Below are positions 36,818-47,500 of a DNA stretch of 64,000 nt, piece after piece. The stretch's first letter is position 1; each line of letters starts with the position of its first letter. The notes beneath the pieces were generated by a model, which saw only the letters and a program-made list of their open reading frames with translations, was not told the DNA's origin and searched no databases. Made by a program: the position numbers and the translations under genes. Where the stretch lies: the NCBI RefSeq assembly GCF_910591885.1, contig NC_063272.1, positions 7,514,364 through 7,578,363 of the forward strand, written 5' to 3'. The stretch comes from Bombus terrestris. Its lineage: Eukaryota; Arthropoda; Insecta; Hymenoptera; Apidae.

Positions 36818-37106
36818 GCGACAGAAAATATTTTTGTGAGTCACTGTAGATAATTTTTATCACACATTTTTCTTGTCATATAAATTTTTCAATATTTTTA
36901 TGATCTGCTAGTGGCTTTTAAAATTTAACTTATTTTATTAAGTGACAGTACAAAAGATACTTATGAACAGAATTGCTTTTGCAGTAAATATCTTCGTACC
37001 AACTATTCAGTCAAAAAAATGTGAGATTTCAAAATATTTTATATTTAACATATACAACAGTTCCCTATGGCAATCATTATAATACTTTCGTGAGCCAGTG
37101 TCTATA
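36818..37106. mobile_element. Tc1-like terminal fragments
   Basis: The minus strand of 36820-36848 reads CTACAGTGACTCACAAAAAT, a right-hand end. AAGTGACAGTACAAAAGATA at 36950-36969 and, on the minus strand, AGACACTGGCTCACGAAAGT at about 37085-37104 form a facing pair about 155 bp apart. These share a terminus type with each other and loosely with 36040-36254 and 55036. No coding remains. Confidence 0.45.
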
Positions 37107-37282
37107 TCGGGGACGTCGTCTCTTCTGTTACATTGCGCCTTAATTGCATTAATTATTGTCTTCCTTTTTCCGCATCGCCCAGTTGAATTTCTATATATAC
37201 ACGAACCGTATTAACAACGGCGGAAGCGATGGAAAGACCAGCTGGTAGAAAATTCCTGGCCAGAGTAGAATCGAGTGGAAAA

Positions 37283-37624
37283 CTAGGGCAACAACTCTTC
37301 AAAAGTTTCATCGTCGATGTGGAAATATTCAGCTGATTGTAGAACGATCGGTCGCGCGAATCCCGCGCTCTGCCATATGCTATAGTCACCTATAACATAC
37401 CTGGTTGGTTCTAGAAGTCGATGGAAACGTTTAAAATACGTAAAATACATTTTCGCCAACGAAAAAAATAACGCCAGCCAGATGCATGTGTTTGTTTTAT
37501 CGCTTGAAATCGCCAGTGTTATTACGTAACCGCGACGACAACCACGTTCAGATAAGAACTGTGCAATATATAAATCGCTCGTACACGATTGCAGCGCACA
37601 ACGAAATTGAAAGACCTGTGCCAT
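37283..37624 (-). CDS. Candidate 113-residue ORF or exon, unknown protein
   Basis: ATG-initiated (ACAATGGC context) and open to TAG at 37285-37283. The N-terminus reads MAQVFQFRCALQSC. A hydrophobic segment (CIWLALFFSLAKMYF) lies around residues 47-62, and the tail is acidic (HIDDETFEELLP). A good splice donor (ACCAG|GTATGT) lies inside at about residue 74, so the product may be a first exon joined elsewhere. A second minus-strand frame (to 37153) overlaps its 3' part and ends with an equally protein-like sequence (NFLPAGLSIASAVVNTVRV), which raises doubt about which frame, if any, is used. The family is not recognised. Confidence 0.25.
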   Translation of the reverse strand: MAQVFQFRCALQSCTSDLYIAQFLSERGCRRGYVITLAISSDKTNTCIWLALFFSLAKMYFTYFKRFHRLLEPTRYVIGDYSIWQSAGFARPIVLQSAEYFHIDDETFEELLP

Positions 37625-38199
37625 TGTAATATTCTATTTTTCTATCCAGTTTAATAGGCGATCTTCGTTCTTGAATATTTGATTTGATTGTAATTATACG
37701 TAAAATTCCTTCACTTTTATTATCATTTCAATATATGAGTTTTCATACATTACGAAGTGTACAAGTAAAAAATTGAACATTACTCGGAAATAATTATAAC
37801 GTGACAAACGTAAGATTTATGACAGTAAAACGTTGATTCAGTCAAAAGAAAGATTCTATTTTATATCATTTACATGTAAGAGTCTCAAATAATTTGGATC
37901 AACTACACTTGATTCTAATCTAAATTCATTTTTTATCAGACGAGTGAAAAGTTGAAGTTTCACCACAAATAATTACTGCAATTTAGAACGCATAATACTT
38001 GCAGTGATGGAACGTTGAGAACAAGTGTCGTTCAGCAAAAAGCCTGAGGTATTCTTAATATGAAATTTTACGCGGTTTGGCAGATTTAAAAATAAATCAG
38101 ACGTCGCTTGTGTAAAGTGTTGGTGTGCCGGCCGGCGTTCTTCGTGCATTTTATTACGCACGTAACGTGTGTGTGCATACATACGTCAAAATCGAAGTG
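37625..38199. other. No gene seen
   Basis: A+T-rich DNA leading into the CpG-rich promoter candidate. Confidence 0.5.
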
Positions 38200-38800
38200 G
38201 AATCGTGACTCAGGAGCGCGTGGAAGCGCTGCTTCGAAGGGAAGATTGGCGGCGCGGATGACGTTTTACGAACGATAATACGGGGATAGACGTTGGCCAG
38301 GCGTAGAGGGGGTAGGAATAGTTACTATAGATATATGTAGGTATAGTAAGAGGGTGGATGAGAAGAGTGGGGGAAGGTAGAGTGCGTGCGCGCTCGAGTT
38401 GAACGCGGCTGTCAGTGTCAATTGGTTCGCCGCGACGACTTGAGGTGTCGTCAATGTGTAAACCAACGTTGTACTCGAAAGTTTCTTCCTCGCGTTCCGT
38501 CATTAGTCGGAAACGGTACGGTTTGACATTCGCATCGTCCCCTCGTTTCTGTGTGTTTACTATCCCTGCCGCGAAATCAAACGGCGAAGCGTCTATTTAA
38601 CAACAACGGTGGTTCGAAGGATCGGGATCGATCGGAAACAGAAATTTCGATTTGAAACTCGTACCCAACTTTTCGGTTCGTCTCGTCTGCCCGTCAACGA
38701 CGACGGGCAGCCACGTTTCATCGACAGAGCAGGCAAGTTCTATCTTTTTTTTTTCTGGTGATCCCGCTGAGATATTTCGATAAAAACAACGCGTCTATTG
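38200..38800 (+). promoter_or_regulatory. Candidate CpG-rich promoter region
   Basis: CpG density rises sharply here compared with both flanks. A TCAGT initiator-type word sits at 38412-38416 in a GGCTGTCAGTG context. No TATA box is positioned before it and no clear downstream promoter element follows it. The region leads without a break into a leader-like stretch that ends in a consensus splice donor at 39118, so plus-strand transcription is the simplest reading. Confidence 0.4.
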
Positions 38801-39117
38801 GTGACGATCCACACAGTGTGTGTGTACGATCGGTCGAACGGTGAGAGCAGCTGCGAGGAACTCAACACGCTCACGCAGATTTCCGTCGTTTCTGCACGTC
38901 GTTGCCGGCTTGAAAACGTCACGTGTGGTGCCGGACAAAGAGAAACAGAGAGAGCATATGCGATAGTAATCATAAACGCGTCGCATCCCCGCACGTTAAG
39001 TGGACGAGAGAACGTTCAGATAGGATATATGTTAGCGTGCTTTGACTTCGGTGAAGATCGGTGAGACGTGCTGTGCTACTGCGCCCCGACGACAACGCGG
39101 AGAGACTCTTACAAGAC
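38801..39117 (+). other. Candidate 5' leader (non-coding first) exon
   Basis: A CpG-rich stretch ends ACAAGAC at 39117, directly followed by the perfect donor GTAAGT (39118-39123). An 88-codon frame within it stops before the donor and has no protein-like features, so I treat it as untranslated leader. If correct, the coding exons lie downstream, perhaps beyond this window, across a long intron. The start of the exon is not defined. Confidence 0.4.
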
Positions 39118-39129
39118 GTAAGTACCGTC

Positions 39130-40456
39130 CTAATATAGAGTACTCGTAACTCCATATGGTAGCGTATGAAAATGATTTGTTCCGCCCGAGCATATTCTTA
39201 TCGACCAAAGAGCTTGATCTCATCCGTTTTAAACACAAGACGTTCAGGTTTTTGCGTCAACGTAACCTGACTTTTCAGCGGATTAAGCAAATTTATAGAT
39301 AAAATAACAGTGTACATGCTGATGTTCGTGTATCGCGCTATCGATGATTCTAGAAAATTTCGCCATTGGCATGCATGTATATGGATGGCATGGTAACGGT
39401 CGACATACCAAGTCTCGTCGAATTTTGAACGAGTCCCGCTTTTCGTCCGTTTTTTACTCTCTACGACGTTATCTCGCGTCTACTTTACCGACCGTGTTTT
39501 GAAAACAGCCGTATATGTCCATGAACGCGGATATATGAACAGCCGCGCTCTTTCCAGAACGTACATTGCACGCGCAGGCGCGTGACCTTTCCTAAGTCCT
39601 TTTCTTCCTTTCGCCGCGACCGTAGATAGACCTTTTTTTCTCTCTTTCTCTGTGGCTTTTTTTTCTTGTTGCTCGTCATTCCACAGGGAGAAACAGGGAG
39701 TATTCGACTTCTACCGGGGTCGTACCGTACATGCTTCTTGTCGTTTCGTGTCAATATTTACGCCAGACCTGTATGTGTATGTCTTTCGCTACGTGTATTA
39801 TGAAACTCGCTTTCGTCGCTCAGTTATGTATGTACATGGTTTCTTCGTGTCGTATCGATTTCTTAGATCGTACGGATTTCTTACGAAAATCGCAAACATC
39901 AGATATGGTCGTTTACATTGGTTTCATCTAAACTAAATTAAAGTTAAAATTTGATTTACTTTAATTATAGAAAATTATACAAATAGAAAGTATTTACACA
40001 GAACATTCAAAACAACATGTAATTAATGTAATTCGCTTTTAAAATAACAAATTTATAATATTTGTTATTGATTCGTAAATTATTTTGTCCTTCGATCGAA
40101 ATGTCCCTTATTTATAATCGAAGAAGTATTTGTAATCGTAACGGTAGAAATGAAGGATTTTCAAATTGACCAAGGTCAAGAACTCGTTGATTTTCTCGGA
40201 AGCGAGAAACATCGTTGATAGGAGTAATTCGCGGCAGTTAGTATTTCCATTCGTTAAATGCAATTACACATGGACTCCTGCAAGACACGCGTCGATTAGA
40301 ATCTTTGCGACGCGCCGGCAGGATCGATTATTATCCTGCCAGCTGGATCTTATCGCATCCTGTTCATCGCGTTGTTTGTTCCGCCCTGCTCCGCTCGTAT
40401 ACAAACACACACGCAATGCTGTGCAACTGTGCACGATTTTTTTCTTAATTTTGTTG
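39130..40456. other. Putative first intron, no coding seen
   Basis: A CpG-rich patch continues to about 39620, then A+T-rich DNA. Frames at 39485-39936 overlap on both strands and are discounted. Confidence 0.35.
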
Positions 40457-40731
40457 TATACTGGGTGTTTTACAGAAATCGAAAGTTATACAACTGCAGT
40501 TTATATCGTAGGAAGCAGGAAAAAATAGCTTCATTAGGCAAAATATATCACAGAAAAAGTATAAGAAAGAAAAGTGAAAGTAATACGTACTTCTTTTAAG
40601 ACGGAAAAATGTATCAATTAGTGTACAGAAAAATATACCAAGTGATGCATCACTTAAAACAAACTACTTAACGATATATTTTTTCTATCTTCTGCTATTT
40701 TAAACCTAACTGCATAAGACACCCTGTATAC
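40457..40731. mobile_element. Inverted-repeat element with ACTGGGTGT/ACACCCTGT ends (~275 bp)
   Basis: The left end is TATACTGGGTGTTTTACAG. The right end read on the minus strand is GTATACAGGGTGTCTTATGC. Termini of the ACAGGGTGT type are common in insect interspersed repeats. The interior is A+T-rich and non-coding. The family assignment is open. Confidence 0.6.
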
Positions 40732-43339
40732 AAGTATTCATAGCTTCTAAATAATCGAGAAATCCGGTTATTTGAATAATTTACCATAAATTCATAATTT
40801 ACTAGTAATTGAATAACATCTCTAGTTTATTCTTACAAATAGTGTTAACAGGAAGGTAGTAAAGTATTTAAAAACGAATAAAGAGGATGTGCATGATGCT
40901 TGCACGATCGATATAGTTAAACAAATAGAATTCCTTTATTCCAAATTAAGTTCTTTCATCTACTGATTTTTACGTAATTAGTTATTTCGATCTTATCGAT
41001 ATTGATTTTAGATTTCTAACTTAACATAGTTTAAATCTATGATTCTGTGTTCGTATAATTATTTACATGATTCAATGGTACTTCATTTAACTACTGAGAA
41101 ATTATCGACGATTCGTCTAATTAAAGTAATCCTCGGTATTATAAATAGGTCGCGATTTACGTCAAAGAGAATATTAATTTGGCAGAGCAAATGCTTAACT
41201 TTTTCAGCGCATTATGAATCCATATATGAGTTACTAAAAAATTGTTCATAACGTCGTAAACCCATTTATGTGTTCGCCTACAACCATTCAATGAGCGTTA
41301 TGAACCTATATGCACGTACGTCCAATACTATCTTTGCTCTTGTGCCTGGAGATAATAAAAACAGTAGGAAGAAACCGTTTTTATTGTGCCACGCTTGATG
41401 AATTTTCAGTTTTTTATTCTTTCTTTATTTAGTTTTCGTCCAAAGAATTACTATACTGGGAAAATTTATTAATTTTGTAAGTACAAAGATGTAATTCGTT
41501 ATTTAAAGTGCTTATAAGAAATTCCACAATCAGAGTAAATGAATAATAAATATTTAAAAGTCTATAATAATTCTATTTTTAATTCATTTAATTTAATTTA
41601 TAATTAGAGTACGTTTTTAATTCATTCTGTTCAAGTTTTTATATTTAGATAATAATCGGTATGTTTTGCATCAATAGCGAAAAATTGTTCGATCAAGCTT
41701 GCCGTAATAAGTAAACAGCGTATAATAAACGCGTTATCGAATATCGAATATCGTGGCGCTGGAAAGGTTAAGCGAGGTACATAGATTGAGGAAAGGATTC
41801 CGCTAATCGTATCAATTATTAGCGATACTTTATTAATTTTCTAGTAATAGAAAATACAAGTGGAAATTAATATCGTAAATGTGTCTTGAGAGCAATGTAG
41901 CGCATGAATAGAAAGAACATTCAAAATTGAAAAGAAAATTTGGTAATTTTTGAAACACTAACATTTAAAATTGGAAAGAAAATTTAATAATTTTTAAAAT
42001 ACTCTATGTTACAACAGAGTGATCGATAATTTCCAGTAAACGATCGACGAGCGTTCTTAGCTTAGAATTGCATATTAATATGTTTTAAAATAACGTCATC
42101 CTTCTTGTCCATTCCGATCATCCGTCGAGTGAATTTATAAGGAAAAAAGGCGTAGGAATTAGCGTCGATTGTGTAACGTTCGCCATGGAATATCCGGTTC
42201 TTTCGCGTTGCGTTGGCGTCTCTGAAATAATTCGCGAATCGTGAAGTTCACTGCAACGAAGCATTAGGCGTGTTGATCGTTTACGAGTTCCACAGCCTTG
42301 TAGCGAGATGAGGAAAGAAAACAAATTTCAAAAGATTCCAAACATTACGCGTTATACAGTGAACAGAAAGTTTCATGCAACGAGGGAGAAATAATTTTAG
42401 ATTAATTTAATCTGCAACTGGTATGGTGTTTATATATTTTGTTACGCAGGCTGTATGGCGGGAATTCGCTGGAGTTTCGATAAAGTTCACCGCAGAAATA
42501 TTATTTAGGTAGTACAAAAAACAGGAGAAAGATAATATCAGCAATTATACCTATTATTTTATTTAATTGTTCGACGCAAAATATCTTCTTTTCATTGGAA
42601 GGATCAGTGAAAATAGATCTGATATATCTTTTGTAAAATGACCGAATAGTTTTACAGTAAAGAAACAACTACAATGGAATTAGGTCCTATACGTAGATTC
42701 AGATCATCTTTTACAATATTTTAGTAAAACATTTCGTAGTTTGAATTCATAGAGAATGACGGTCATGATAAAGAAATTTCAAAATTCTACGTGCACTAAC
42801 TAAATAATTGAGTGATTAAAAACAAACAAAATTACACTTACAGCATAGTTATATTCTATGTTTATCGTATGATTAAAAAATCTAAACAGTTACGAGTTAA
42901 GGAACTCCTAATCGATAAATTGTACTAAGATAAGTGAAATGATTATGAAAGATTAGAGTATTAGGTCTAAAGTGGAAAGAAAATTAGACTTCATATTTGC
43001 TTGTTTGGATAAGAATTATTCCAAACTTTGGTCTCGTCTAATTAAAAAAAAAAATTTCGTAAGTTTCTAGAGCGCGCATATGGTTTCCATCTTTTCCTCT
43101 CTCGAATTCCGCGAACAAGCAATGAGTTCTATATTCGACCTAACGTGAAAGTATACGTACGTCCTTGGCGCAATAAACGCTACTTTCAGCTGGAACAAAG
43201 AGTAGCACGCAATAAAACGTCGAGTGCTGCTCGGCCTGCACTCACTTCCCCGTTACGTTCCATACGGTTTGTCCCCCGATATATTTTATTAAACTCGAAA
43301 TGACGAATTCACGCGAACAGAATAGAGTGATTCATTCAT
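40732..43339. other. A+T-rich DNA, no gene seen
   Basis: Contains a 44-bp tandem duplication at 41917-42004 (listed separately). No frame is supported. Confidence 0.5.
41917..42004. repeat. 44-bp tandem duplication, two copies
   Basis: ACATTCAAAATTGAAAAGAA (from 41917) is repeated as ACATTTAAAATTGGAAAGAA (from 41961). The copies are adjacent, colinear and differ at a few positions. Confidence 0.75.
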
Positions 43340-43870
43340 CTATTTTTGATTGGAAAAACTAACCACACTGAAAATGGATCCTGTTGATGCTTGTAAAAAT
43401 TTTACAACCATAGATAAATCTTCCAAACGACATTTCATACAAGGTTTTTTAGATTTTCTTCTTTAATACTTCACCGTTCTAATCTCATATTTTTTCCGGT
43501 CTAAATATCCAAAAATAAGCAATCCCTTTTCCTTTTTTATTGAGAAGCTAGAAACGGATCTTCTTATTGACTATAAAGATTTTACGACGATGGATCAATT
43601 TTTTAGGTGGTATCGTGTAAAATATCTCTTACGTAACTCTTGAATTTATATCGTTTCTTGGCTTAAACATAGAAAAGTAGTCGATTTTCGTTTTTCGTTG
43701 GAAACCTAAACTTGTCAAAAATGGATCTATTAATCGTGCACGCGATAATTCTGTGATTTGTGAATCAATTTTTCAAACGACATTTCGTAAAAGTTTTTCC
43801 AAATTTCCTTACGCGATAATTTTAACCTTCTAATCTCATGTATTCCAACACTTACGATTTTAATTCTTCT
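43340..43870. repeat. Three-copy diverged tandem array, ~170-180 bp unit
   Basis: Each copy contains, in order, a GGAAA…CTAA…AATGGATC-type block (GATC at 43377, 43557 and 43724), AAAATTTTAC/AAGATTTTAC/ATAATTCTGT, a GATAAATC/GATCAATT/GAATCAATT block, and a CGACATTTCATAC/GGTATCGTGTAAAA/CGACATTTCGTAA block. Copies 1 and 3 also end with TTCTAATCTCAT. Copies 1 and 3 are closest to each other. Confidence 0.7.
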
Positions 43871-46500
43871 TGTTAACCAATAAATCTATACGCTCAAATT
43901 TAATTGTCCGAGTATAAATTCTATCCAAATAAAATTTTACTTATCGCAATAAAAATCGTTCTCAATGTACGATTTATTAAATTCCAACTAACAATGAGTT
44001 CTTATCACCTATCCATATGATTAGCAAAACGTTAAACCAATCGTACAAACGCTTACGACTTAACCTTTCAATTTCTCTCGTTGCTAATAAAACATGCAAA
44101 CGTACGTTAATTGGAATGAAATTATTCAGACGTGAACTTTGATTATTATTGAAACTGAAAACACGTATTGTACGAATGATGCATGCGAGCTTCACGTGCG
44201 AACTGTTCTGCTCTTTAATGTATTCGAACGAATAGAAATCTTCTGTATATTAACGGAAACGAAGTTCGTGACAGTATCGATTCCTGTGACTACGTTCCCG
44301 AGTAAGCTGTATTTACATAGCGTGGCTACCGTTTTCAACAAGTCGACGCCGTTATGCGACGTTAAATGAACATCGAAAGGCTTCTTTTTATTCCTTCTAC
44401 GTTCCTTCTTTGCCTGTAAGATTTTACACGTCGGTAAAGCGATTCGTCGAGTCGTTGAGTAACATACATATGCTTTCCATATATTAATCACGCAAAGTAG
44501 TCAGAGAATGTACAACAGAAAGCGATAGTAGACAACGACGAAGCGTTCCTCGCTTTTTAATCTTGGCCACGCAGCTCGCTGCGAAGATAAGATTATTTAA
44601 TTTGTGTCGGCTGTTCGATCGGGACGCGTCGCGGAATGTCAAGCGGATTCCCCGTTAAACGCTGTAACACGCGTAATGCCAGCTTGCGTTTTGGCACGCT
44701 GGCTTGTTCAATTATGCAGTCAACAGGTTGTCTTCGACTAAGAGTAAACTTGTGCCACAGTAGCAATTAAATCGTTGAAATATCTTTCTATTACTTAAAG
44801 GGGCTGTGTGATTCAGTTTATTTCGTTTTTTGGCGATTCGTCTAAACGAAAATGAAACTTTGAGATTACGTTACGATACTATGTAAAACGAAGAGTTTTA
44901 AAATGCAGTTCATTATGTGTAAAAATATAAAAAATATCTATGGTATAGTATTCTTTATGATGTTCAGTAGACAAGAGAATTTTTTTTAAATCCTAATGAT
45001 GTAAGATAATTCGTTGGAATTTTCTATGGAATATTGTCATGTGTTTGCCATTATGAGAAACGCGTTATATACTTTCAAACGATAAACACGTATCTCAGTA
45101 GAGAATAAAATTATAACTTGGTCAATTATGAAACTAAAGTTATGGTAGGGTAAAAAGTAAAAACGCGTGAATTTATAAATTCAAATTGAAACAATTTTGT
45201 CTATGATTATCGACGTGCCCCAATATATTACAAAATAATGTGTGTTCGATGTCTGTTCAATAATATGTAGAATGTACGTGCTTCGTCGGTCGAGAAACGA
45301 ATTTAATTTGATCTGACGGACGACACGGATCGATGATCCGTGTTGTTAGAACGATTATGACATCCGGTGTTCGAGAATGTTGCGTTCTAACAACGCGACC
45401 TAGGACAACAACGACGGCAGGCTTGGGTGCAACAGGCCGTTTTTTCTACGTTAGCATAATCCCACGGTGCACTTTTACGCCTTCTCTCGGCCTGTTGTCG
45501 CCGTGAAATCGCATTATTCTCGTTTCGCTATTTAATTTTCCCGGTTCGAGTTCTCGCGTTTTCAACATTGTTGAAGGTTACAAGCTGTGACGCCTTATCT
45601 TAATCCCCTGGCAATCTTCTTGCTGTGACTTCGAACTTCCGCTTCTGAGGCTATTACTAACGTTTCCTTGCTGATTTCATATAATTCGCGCAATTGTTGT
45701 TCGTGCGTGGATTATAAGTCGAGATATTAATTTCATTTTATTTATTTATACGAAGATTATTAGCATATCTCTCGTTGAACGATTTTGCTGTTATTGGCAC
45801 GTACGTTAACGTTGTTTCAATTGTTTGAAACTTGTTTAGCCTTTTAGGATTGCGTTTCGCGAGAAGATTTAAAAAGACGATGGGGTGAAAGAAATATTTG
45901 TAGTTTCTGGGGAAGAGTAGCTACAGTATTGGAAATAGAAAGTTATTACATCAGAATTGGAAATTAAATAATGAATTAAAATTTCCATATGATTTTTACC
46001 TGTTACTTTGTCGATTCGAAAGGAAAAAAGTTTGGAAAAAAATCTCTGGAATTTTTATCTTTGCTTCCTCGTGTTTGAATTAACGCAGAAACCAACGCAG
46101 AAGAAACGATCCATCGATTTGTTCGATTATTCCTTATTGCAAGGCCAATAGGAATAAAGTTTGTGTTAATCACGATCGCTTATTTGAATAAAAAATGACA
46201 TCTTTTCCTGTTTATTCCGCACGATGAAATTTTGTTCTAAGCTTATTGATTGCACAGCCGCGAACGTTTCCTGCGAATCAAACCTGCAAACGTGCGAACT
46301 TGGTGTGCGATTGTGCGAACGTGGCTGCGAACGTGAACAACGAATTTTTATTTCTATTTCCAATTCAAATGCACTATGCGTCGCGTTGCGTAGCGAAATA
46401 TTAATAGCATGTTATCGATTGAATAGGATGTAACAACTCGGTGTTTAATCGATTCTCAATAATTACGCATGGAACGTTACTTTCGATATTTTAGACATTA
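43871..46500. other. Intergenic or intronic DNA with two GC-richer patches
   Basis: GC-richer patches at 44500-44760 and 45260-45620 contain several hairpins. One is GCCAGC/GCTGGC at 44678-44703, and a nested pair lies at 45322-45394. Frames around 44139-44491 overlap on both strands and are unsupported. Confidence 0.4.
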
Positions 46501-46512
46501 AGACATACACAG

Positions 46513-46588
46513 TTTCAGGACGTTTGAGCGAGAATTTATTTTTCTCTACACCTAACGCTACATAAACTCGCGCTCAAAAGCCCTAGAA
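46513..46588. repeat. 76-nt hairpin with 27-bp imperfect stem
   Basis: TTTCAGGACGTTTGAGCGAG and the next 7 bases (46513-46539) pair with 46562-46588 at 21 of 27 positions without any bulge, across a 22-base loop. Size and shape resemble a miRNA precursor. A decayed miniature transposon is the alternative. Confidence 0.55.
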
Positions 46589-46674
46589 CGTCTCCTGTCT
46601 TTAATAAAACATGGATATTTCATGCAGTCTATGAATTTTAAATCGTACGCATATTTTAATAGAATCTGTTTCCG

Positions 46675-46753
46675 TTTGGTTGGCAACTAAGTGATTGCGG
46701 TTTTTGTCAATACCACCTAATGACAAAATCCGCAATCACTTAGTTGCCAACCC
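46675..46753. mobile_element. MADE1-like mariner MITE, family 2 copy 2 (~79 bp)
   Basis: GGTTGGCAACTAAGTGATTG on the left and its complement CAATCACTTAGTTGCCAACC on the right flank a TGTCAATACCACCTAATGACA centre. The outermost base pairs and TA duplications are degraded. The stem is almost perfect. Confidence 0.88.
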
Positions 46754-46984
46754 ATGTATATCGTATAAAACATCAAATTAAACGATCTATTACAACCACG
46801 CGTAACTCATCCATCGTTTTTCCCAAGAATTCGAAAAACGTGTCAGAGTAGGCGAACGCAGCGTCATTTTAATCCATCGAACGAAACACTGTGCGATTAG
46901 CATTCAAAAGATCAATGCCTGTGGAAAAGCCAATTTCTCGAATTCTAATCCCGTCACACGCCTCGCGCAAGAAAGTTTCGTTTC

Positions 46985-47500
46985 TGCGCTCTGCAACAAG
47001 GTAGCGAATTATCTTGCGCTCGTAACAAAGTGAACGAAAGGAGGAAGTGCAGGATGAGTGAAAGGCCCGCGAAATTTGCCGGCTGCATAGCAATATCGGA
47101 GTTCGATGTCCGCGTGATCGGACTGAACTTTGAAAAAACAACTACCAAATTGATAAGACACTGTGGCGCAACTAGGTTGCTCTTCGAACGCGGCTATAAC
47201 CGACGAAAGGAGGAAGTGAGATGAATCTGGTGAAAGGGGAATGGAGGAATATCGAGATGATAGGAGAGGAGGAACAGTAGTTGATTAGCAACGTAGACCA
47301 GCCTTTGGCGGTTAAAAATCGTTCAAGTGATAAATTGAATAGACGGGTAACAATACTGCGTGATATTGTGTATTAAGGAGGAGGAGGGGAAGGGCAGCGA
47401 TTTATCTGTCGAAAAATGAGAGAACGAAGAAAGGAGGAAGTATCGAGACGAGTGAAAGGCGTGACTGGAAAATTCAGTGACTCGGAGGTTACAAATCTCG
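46985..47500. repeat. Three-copy diverged tandem array, ~170-215 bp unit
   Basis: The conserved core GAACGAAAGGAGGAAGTG … GATGAGTGAAAGG appears at about 47033-47065. Variants follow at 47201-47238 (CGACGAAAGGAGGAAGTG) and 47423-47459 (GAACGAAGAAAGGAGGAAGT). Flanking bases align weakly. Frames here are by-products of purine richness. Confidence 0.6.
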
